From Stenotrophomonas maltophilia (GTDB lineage Bacteria > Pseudomonadota > Gammaproteobacteria > Xanthomonadales > Xanthomonadaceae): a stretch of DNA of 64,000 bases. Shown one piece after another: positions 60,017 through 64,000 of the stretch. Location: positions 21,974-85,973 of the forward strand of contig NZ_SRHZ01000059.1 in NCBI RefSeq assembly GCF_004684085.1, written 5' to 3'. How positions within the stretch are numbered: position 1 is the stretch's first letter; each line of letters begins with the position of its first letter. The notes under the pieces are model-generated. The model ran no database searches. It worked only from the letters and a program-made list of their open reading frames with translations, and had not been told where the DNA came from. A program made the position numbers and the translations under genes.

Positions 60017-60712
60017 TCAGACCTTGCAGCCGTCCGGGCCGCAGGCCTCGTCGCCGTCTGCCGCAGTGGTCGGAGCGCCCTGTTCGGCGGCGATCTGGCG
60101 CAACGCGTTGGCAAACGCCTCCGGCGGCTGCGCCCCGGAAATGGCCCACTGCCCGTCGATGACGAAGGTCGGCACCGAGGAAATGCCCAGCGCGTGGGCC
60201 TCGGCCAGCTTGGCTTCGACTTCGGCCAACCCATGATCGGACGCCAGCATCTGCGCGATCTCCCCGCCGTCGAGGCCGCCTGCCACGCCGGCCTTGATCA
60301 GCACCGAGGTGTCGGCAAGGTTCTGGCCGTGTTCGAAGTGGGCGCGGAACAGCGCCTCGCCCACCGCATCCTGCACGCCGTGTTCGCCGGCCAACCAAAG
60401 CACGCGATGCGCGGGCAACGTAGTCACCCGCACCTGGCCCTGGTTGAAGTCCATCGGCAGGCCCTCGGCACGCGCGGTGGTCTGGGTCTGGCCGAGGATC
60501 TGCTCGGTACGCTCGACGCCGCCGAACTTGCGCACGTAGGCCTCGCGCAGCGGCACCGGCGTGGCGTCCGCATCCGGGTCCAGCTGGAACGGCTGCCAGT
60601 GGATGTCGAGTTCAGGCGCGTCAGCGCCCAGCAACTGCACGCCCTGCTGGAAACGATGCTTGCCGATCCAGCACCAGGGGCAGACCACGTCGGAGTAGAT
60701 GTCGATTCTCAT
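60017..60712 (-). CDS. DsbA-family oxidoreductase (FrnE-like)
   Basis: A 231-residue DsbA-fold protein without a signal peptide, so cytoplasmic. The redox motif CPWC is at residues 11-14 (DVVCPWCWIGKHRF), and the cis-proline loop is GISSVPTFVIDGQWAISGAQ near residue 180. The FrnE group catalyses disulfide or isomerase reactions in the cytoplasm. An extra C-terminal CGPDGC tail (residues about 224-229) is notable, since it gives a second cysteine pair. It starts 31 bases from a 26-bp perfect palindrome. Confidence 0.9.
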   Translation of the reverse strand: MRIDIYSDVVCPWCWIGKHRFQQGVQLLGADAPELDIHWQPFQLDPDADATPVPLREAYVRKFGGVERTEQILGQTQTTARAEGLPMDFNQGQVRVTTLPAHRVLWLAGEHGVQDAVGEALFRAHFEHGQNLADTSVLIKAGVAGGLDGGEIAQMLASDHGLAEVEAKLAEAHALGISSVPTFVIDGQWAISGAQPPEAFANALRQIAAEQGAPTTAADGDEACGPDGCKV

Positions 60713-60742
60713 CCCCCCGACATGGGGCTCGCCTCCGTCGAT

Positions 60743-60818
60743 AAAAGGGGACGGAGGGGATTAAGTCGCTTTCCGCACAGGCGGGGTAAAGACGACTTAA
60801 TCCCCTCCGTCCCCTTTT
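60743..60818. repeat. 26-bp perfect inverted repeat, GGGGACGGAGGGGATTAAG family
   Basis: The left arm (60743-60768, AAAAGGGGACGGAGGGGATT then AAGTCG) is exactly complementary to the right arm (60793-60818), around a 24-base loop. It lies 7 bases after the CYTH gene stop and 30 bases before the FrnE-like gene start, both on the minus strand, so it may end CYTH transcription. An imperfect relative is at 36388-36451. Confidence 0.75.
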
Positions 60819-60825
60819 GAGGGGT

Positions 60826-61311
60826 TCACCACTGTGAATAGGGGTGATTGGCGAGAGCCACGTTGTAGTAGCGGGCGTCATCGGTCACTTCGGTGCCGAT
60901 CCAGTCCGGCAGGTCGATGACCTGGTCGGCGCTGTCCAGCTCGACTTCGGCTACCACCAGGCCGGCGTTGTCGCCGAGGAACTCGTCCACTTCCCAGGTC
61001 AGGCCAGCGAACTCAACCAGATGGCGGCGCTTGTCGATCAGGCCGCCCACGCACAGCGCCAGCAACGCGCGCGCATCCTCCACCGGAATCGGGTAGTCGA
61101 ACTCCTGGCGGGTGTGGCCGATGGTGCGCGATTTCAGGTTCAGCGCCGCGTGCTCGCCTTCAATGCGTACGCGAACCGATGCGTTCTGGGTGCCGCGATC
61201 CAGCGCACCGAGGTCGTTGATGTACCCCTGCGCCATCGGGATGACCCGATGCGCGGCGGCGCGCCAGCCATCGCGGCTGACGAGGAATTTACGTTCGATT
61301 TCGATGCCCAT
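60826..61311 (-). CDS. CYTH domain protein (inorganic triphosphatase-like)
   Basis: A 161-residue single CYTH domain from ATG 61311. The tunnel-fold signature is complete: MGIEIERKFLV (ExExK), RVRIEGEHAALNLKSR, and VEFAGLTWEVDEFLG with VAEVELDSADQVID near residue 130. Simple bacterial CYTH proteins hydrolyse tripolyphosphate or thiamine triphosphate; the C-terminal CHAD domain of YgiF types is absent. It lies 33 bases downstream of rlmD on the same strand. Confidence 0.9.
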   Translation of the reverse strand: MGIEIERKFLVSRDGWRAAAHRVIPMAQGYINDLGALDRGTQNASVRVRIEGEHAALNLKSRTIGHTRQEFDYPIPVEDARALLALCVGGLIDKRRHLVEFAGLTWEVDEFLGDNAGLVVAEVELDSADQVIDLPDWIGTEVTDDARYYNVALANHPYSQW

Positions 61312-61344
61312 CGCGCCATTATGCGCGATGGGCATGACAGTCGT

Positions 61345-62679
61345 TCAGCGCTTTTCGAACACCGCGATGCTTTCCACGTGCGCGGTGTGCGGGAACATGT
61401 CCATGGCACCGGCGCTGACCAGAGTAAAGCCCTGTTCGTTGACCAGATAGCCGGCATCGCGGGCCAGCGAGCCCGGGTGGCAACTGACGTAGACAATGCG
61501 CTTGAACTGCTTCAACGGCAGCTGCTGCAGCACTTCGATCGCACCCGAACGCGGCGGGTCCAGCAGCAGCTTGTCGAAGCCCTGGCGCATCCACGGCGTG
61601 CTGCGCTGGTCCTGGGTCAGGTCGGCGCTGAAGAACTGGGCGTTGCCCAGGCCGTTGCGTTCGGCGTTCTCACGGGCACGCGCCACCAGGCCTGCGTCGC
61701 CTTCCACACCGACCACTTCGCGCACGCGGCGGGCCAGCGGCAGGGTGAAATTGCCGAGGCCGCAGAACAGGTCCAGCACGCGCTCATCCTCACCCGGCTC
61801 CAGCAGATCCAGGGCATGGGCGATCATCTTTTCGTTGAGCTTGGCGTTGACCTGGATGAAGTCCAACGGACGGAACGCCAGCTCCACGTCCCACGGCGCC
61901 AGCCGGAACGACAGCGATACGCCCTGCCCGTCCAGAGGCTGCACGGTATCCACGCCGCCGGACTGCAGGTAGATCACGAAGCCATGCTGCTGGCCAAAGG
62001 TGGCCCAGGCGGCACGGTCGGCATCGCTGAGCGGCTGCAGGTGGCGCACGGTCAGGACCACGGCCTGGTCACCGGCGATGAATTCGATCTGCGGGATGTC
62101 GCGCTTGCCATCCAGCGATTCGACGAAGGTCGACAAGGCCTCGACCTTGGTGCCGATCTCCGGGATCACGGTCAGGCACTGGCTGAGATCGGCGACGAAG
62201 CGCGGATCCTGTTCACGGAAGCCGACCAGGGTCTTGTCCTTCTTCTCGACCCGGCGCACCGAGAAGCGGCCCTTGCGGCGGTAGCCCCAGCTCTCGCCGA
62301 CCAGCGGCGCCAGCACGGTGCCCGGCTTTACGTGGCCGATCCGCTCCAGGTTGTCCATCAGCACGCGCTGCTTGGCGACAATCTGCTGGTCTTCATCCAG
62401 ATGTTGCAGCACGCAGCCAGCGCAGGTGCCGAAGTGCGGACACTTCGGGGTGACCCGCTGCGGCGAGGCCTGCAGCACTTCCACCGTGCGGGCCTCGTCG
62501 AAATGGCGGCTGCGGGCGGTCTGTTCAGCCAGGACCACCTCGCCCGGCAGGGCGCCGCTGACGAAAGTGACCTTGCCGCCTTCACCTTCACGGCGGGCAA
62601 CGCCGCGACCGTCATGGCTGAGGTCGAGGATTTCGGTCTGGAACGGGGTACGGTCGATGCGGGAACGGGATCGGGCCAC
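61345..62679 (-). CDS. rlmD: 23S rRNA (uracil-1939-C5)-methyltransferase RlmD, GTG start
   Basis: A 444-residue TRAM-plus-methyltransferase protein. The TRAM domain (TEILDLSHDGRGVARREGEG) comes first, then a 4Fe-4S motif CPHFGTCAGC near residue 75, the SAM site VLDLFCGLGNFTLPLA near residue 295, LLLDPPRSGA near 370 and the catalytic Cys in YVSCHPGSLARD near residue 399. No ATG lies at the family start; GTG 62679 (VARSRSRIDRTPFQ) fits. It is divergent from the REC-HPt gene, with a 112-base gap. Confidence 0.94.
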   Translation of the reverse strand: MARSRSRIDRTPFQTEILDLSHDGRGVARREGEGGKVTFVSGALPGEVVLAEQTARSRHFDEARTVEVLQASPQRVTPKCPHFGTCAGCVLQHLDEDQQIVAKQRVLMDNLERIGHVKPGTVLAPLVGESWGYRRKGRFSVRRVEKKDKTLVGFREQDPRFVADLSQCLTVIPEIGTKVEALSTFVESLDGKRDIPQIEFIAGDQAVVLTVRHLQPLSDADRAAWATFGQQHGFVIYLQSGGVDTVQPLDGQGVSLSFRLAPWDVELAFRPLDFIQVNAKLNEKMIAHALDLLEPGEDERVLDLFCGLGNFTLPLARRVREVVGVEGDAGLVARARENAERNGLGNAQFFSADLTQDQRSTPWMRQGFDKLLLDPPRSGAIEVLQQLPLKQFKRIVYVSCHPGSLARDAGYLVNEQGFTLVSAGAMDMFPHTAHVESIAVFEKR

Positions 62680-62791
62680 GTGGCGACAGGCTGCGGGCAA
62701 AAATGGGCACGTATTGTCGCAGATCCTGACCGGCAGGGTCCGGACCCGCTTGCGCCCGCCGCCGCCGTGCTTGATGATTGCAACAGCTGAC

Positions 62792-63535
62792 ATGGAGGCA
62801 GCCCTGATGCAGATGACCCCGCGGGCCAGCCGGCCCCGCTTCCTGCTTGTCGAGGACGACATCATCAGCCGCGGTTTTTTCAAAGCGGCGTTGGAAACGT
62901 TACCGGCAGACGTGGACACCGCAGACTCACTGGCCAGTGCCTTGGCCAGCGCCGAGCCCGGCGCCCATGACCTGTGGCTGATCGACGTCAACCTGCCGGA
63001 TGGCAACGGCGCGCAGCTGCTGCGCCAACTGCGCCGCTCACACCCCGATACTCCGGCGTTGGCGCATACCGCCGACGGCGATACCTCCATTCATGCCAGC
63101 CTGCGCGAGGCCGGGTTCAGCGACACCCTGGTCAAGCCCTTGGGCCGCGACCAGTTGCTGAAGGCCGTGCGCCGCGCCTTGGTCAACAGCCCGGCCGGGA
63201 TCGTCATGGCCCAGGCGCCGGCAGCGGTCGAGCTGCAGGTTCAGGACTGGGACGAGACGGCGGCGCTGGCTGCGCTGAATGGCCAGCGCAACCACCTGAT
63301 CGCCCTGCGCGAGCTGTTCCTGGCCGAGCTGCCGGGCGTGCGAGACGCGGTCGAGCAGGCGGTGGACCAGCATGACGAGCGCCAGCTGCGCAGCCAGTTG
63401 CATCGGCTGCAGGCCAGCTGCGGCTTCGTTGGCGCGGCGCGCCTGGCCCGTGCGGTGCGCCAGCTGCATCATGCGCCGGAGTCCGGGCAGGCCCAGGCGG
63501 GGTTCCGCGATGCGGTGGCGGCCCTGCTGCATTGA
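62792..63535 (+). CDS. Response regulator with REC and HPt domains
   Basis: A 247-residue protein with an N-terminal REC domain (LLVEDD at 18-23, phospho-acceptor Asp65 in LIDVNLPDG, Thr93, Lys115 in VKPLG) and a C-terminal HPt domain with the probable phospho-His204 (QLHRLQASCGFVGAARL). The usual Lys after the HPt His is Gln. There is no kinase and no DNA-binding domain, so it likely relays phosphate between other two-component proteins. ATG 62792 or 62807 may be the start. It stands alone, followed by repeat DNA. Confidence 0.9.
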   Translation: MEAALMQMTPRASRPRFLLVEDDIISRGFFKAALETLPADVDTADSLASALASAEPGAHDLWLIDVNLPDGNGAQLLRQLRRSHPDTPALAHTADGDTSIHASLREAGFSDTLVKPLGRDQLLKAVRRALVNSPAGIVMAQAPAAVELQVQDWDETAALAALNGQRNHLIALRELFLAELPGVRDAVEQAVDQHDERQLRSQLHRLQASCGFVGAARLARAVRQLHHAPESGQAQAGFRDAVAALLH

Positions 63536-63544
63536 GGGTTTTTC

Positions 63545-63740
63545 GGCAGGGCTGCGCCCTGCACCTGCAGAGGCTTCAAGCCAAGGCAACGGCAACAGCA
63601 AAAGCTGGCATTCCGTGGGTTGGCGGGGCGGTGTCGGAGTGCGGGGACGCCGTAAACCCGTCCATGGGGGCTTGGCAGCCGCATCCATGCGGCTGACACC
63701 CCGCACTCCGACACCACCCCACCTCTGACAGTTTTCCGCG
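63545..63740 (-). repeat. Modular hairpin repeat, copy C (inverted)
   Basis: In reverse order relative to copies A and B: GCAGGGCTGCGCCCTGC, GGCAACGGCAACAGC, GGCATTCCGTGGGTTGG, then a left arm at 63622-63646 (GGCGGGGCGGTGTCGGAGTG...) pairing with 63699-63723 at 23 of 25 positions. An inner hairpin AGCCGCAT-CC-ATGCGGCT (63677-63694) lies in the 52-nt loop. It ends with CTCTGACAGTTTTCC. Arm sequence differs from A and B. Confidence 0.7.
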
Positions 63741-63745
63741 ATCGG

Positions 63746-63768
63746 GTAGATCCACGCCATGCGGGATG
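63746..63768 (+). repeat. SMAG repeat, one base deleted
   Basis: GTAG is followed by ATCCACGCCATGCGGGATG, the stem of the copy at 35646 with one T missing in the right arm. Confidence 0.7.
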
Positions 63769-63796
63769 AATTCCTGTCAGATATCGAAATCAATCT

Positions 63797-63837
63797 GGGG
63801 TCGGATCCGTTTTCCTGCGGAAAACGGATCCGACCCC
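63797..63837. repeat. Palindrome of the GGGGTCAGATC family
   Basis: GGGGTCGGATCCGTTTTCC-TGC-GGAAAACGGATCC, closed by GACCCC, is a perfect 19-bp stem. Confidence 0.7.
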
Positions 63838-63857
63838 ATGCCATTCCGACAGCTCGC

Positions 63858-64000
63858 AAGAATCTGTCGAAGGCGGGGGTGGGTCCGGTTGCGGGAGTGT
63901 CCGCGGCATGAATGCCGCGGCCAAGCCCCCATGGGTGAGGGCGCTTTGCTTGCGAAGCACTGCTTCGCAAGCGCCCGAACGCACAGCCGCCAGCGGCTGG
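63858..64000 (+). repeat. Modular hairpin repeat, copy D (cut by window end)
   Basis: After GAATCTGTCGAA the left arm (63872-63900, GGCGGGGGTGGGTCCGGTTG...) resembles that of copy A. The inner hairpin CCGCGGCAT-GA-ATGCCGCGG lies at 63901-63920, followed by the same 77-nt module as copy B (63924-64000). The right arm would lie beyond the window. No gene is visible from 63536 to 64000. Confidence 0.6.

Noticed and set aside
60844..62790. Open frame of 648 codons opposite rlmD and the CYTH gene
   Set aside because: It covers two recognised minus-strand genes; composition is that of an antisense shadow.

Overview
The window looks like a piece of a Stenotrophomonas chromosome, most likely of the S. 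maltophilia complex. It is GC-rich throughout, has Xanthomonadaceae-type gene content, and carries many copies of the GTAG-headed palindromic repeats known as SMAG in S. maltophilia. Almost all of it is ordinary chromosomal housekeeping DNA. I see no tRNA, rRNA, CRISPR array, prophage or intact insertion sequence. The mobile-DNA story is in the intergenic spaces, which hold SMAG repeats, a decayed REP-associated transposase, two families of long palindromes, and a modular hairpin repeat that I cannot name.

Layout. 1-5.5 kb: the conserved leuS-lptE-holA-nadD operon (minus strand; nadD cut by the window edge) and a DUF998 membrane protein. 5.6-10.4 kb: thioredoxin-like chaperone CnoX, a LysM/FecR protein translationally coupled to a CHASE2-GGDEF diguanylate cyclase, then a SMAG-flanked transposase pseudogene. 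10.5-18.1 kb: DUF4442 protein, two proteins of unknown function, DUF502 + queuosine-precursor transporter, DUF885 peptidase-like protein, a serine hydrolase and a VOC protein. 18.5-22.6 kb: DUF2147 protein, metG, a HAD phosphatase, an orphan RnfB, RidA. 22.8-27.1 kb: mprF facing an AcvB/VirJ-family protein across a tandem SMAG array. 27.1-32.6 kb: DUF998, a tiny oxidoreductase-like protein, HD-domain protein, transglutaminase/TPR protein, YjdM, YegD, YkgJ and a small basic protein. 32.6-34.6 kb: ECF sigma, probable anti-sigma and DUF4097 operon.

34.7-42.5 kb: MscS-type channel, YbiI-like zinc finger protein, DUF2058, YgjP-like metallopeptidase, a pseudouridine-synthase homologue lacking its catalytic Asp, a phospholipase D/cardiolipin-synthase-like protein, HDOD protein and leucine dehydrogenase. 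42.5-49.6 kb: a lipoprotein subtilisin autotransporter, thiolase, two tandem Ala-rich lipoproteins, and an AidB-like acyl-CoA dehydrogenase. 49.7-55.4 kb: the four-gene ligase-associated DNA repair operon (exonuclease, ATP-dependent ligase, DEXH helicase, PdeM phosphoesterase), all with overlapping ends. 55.4-63.5 kb: an FAD monooxygenase, cold-shock protein, purine salvage/cell-wall recycling genes (MTI phosphorylase, hpt, nagZ), a FrnE-like DsbA protein, CYTH protein, rlmD, and a REC-HPt protein.

The least explained material is the set of intergenic hairpin elements at about 18.2, 35.75, 63.6 and 63.9 kb. Their flanks and module order are conserved, while the roughly 25-bp stem arms differ in sequence between copies yet stay complementary within each complete copy. 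Two copies also share an identical 77-nt insert module.
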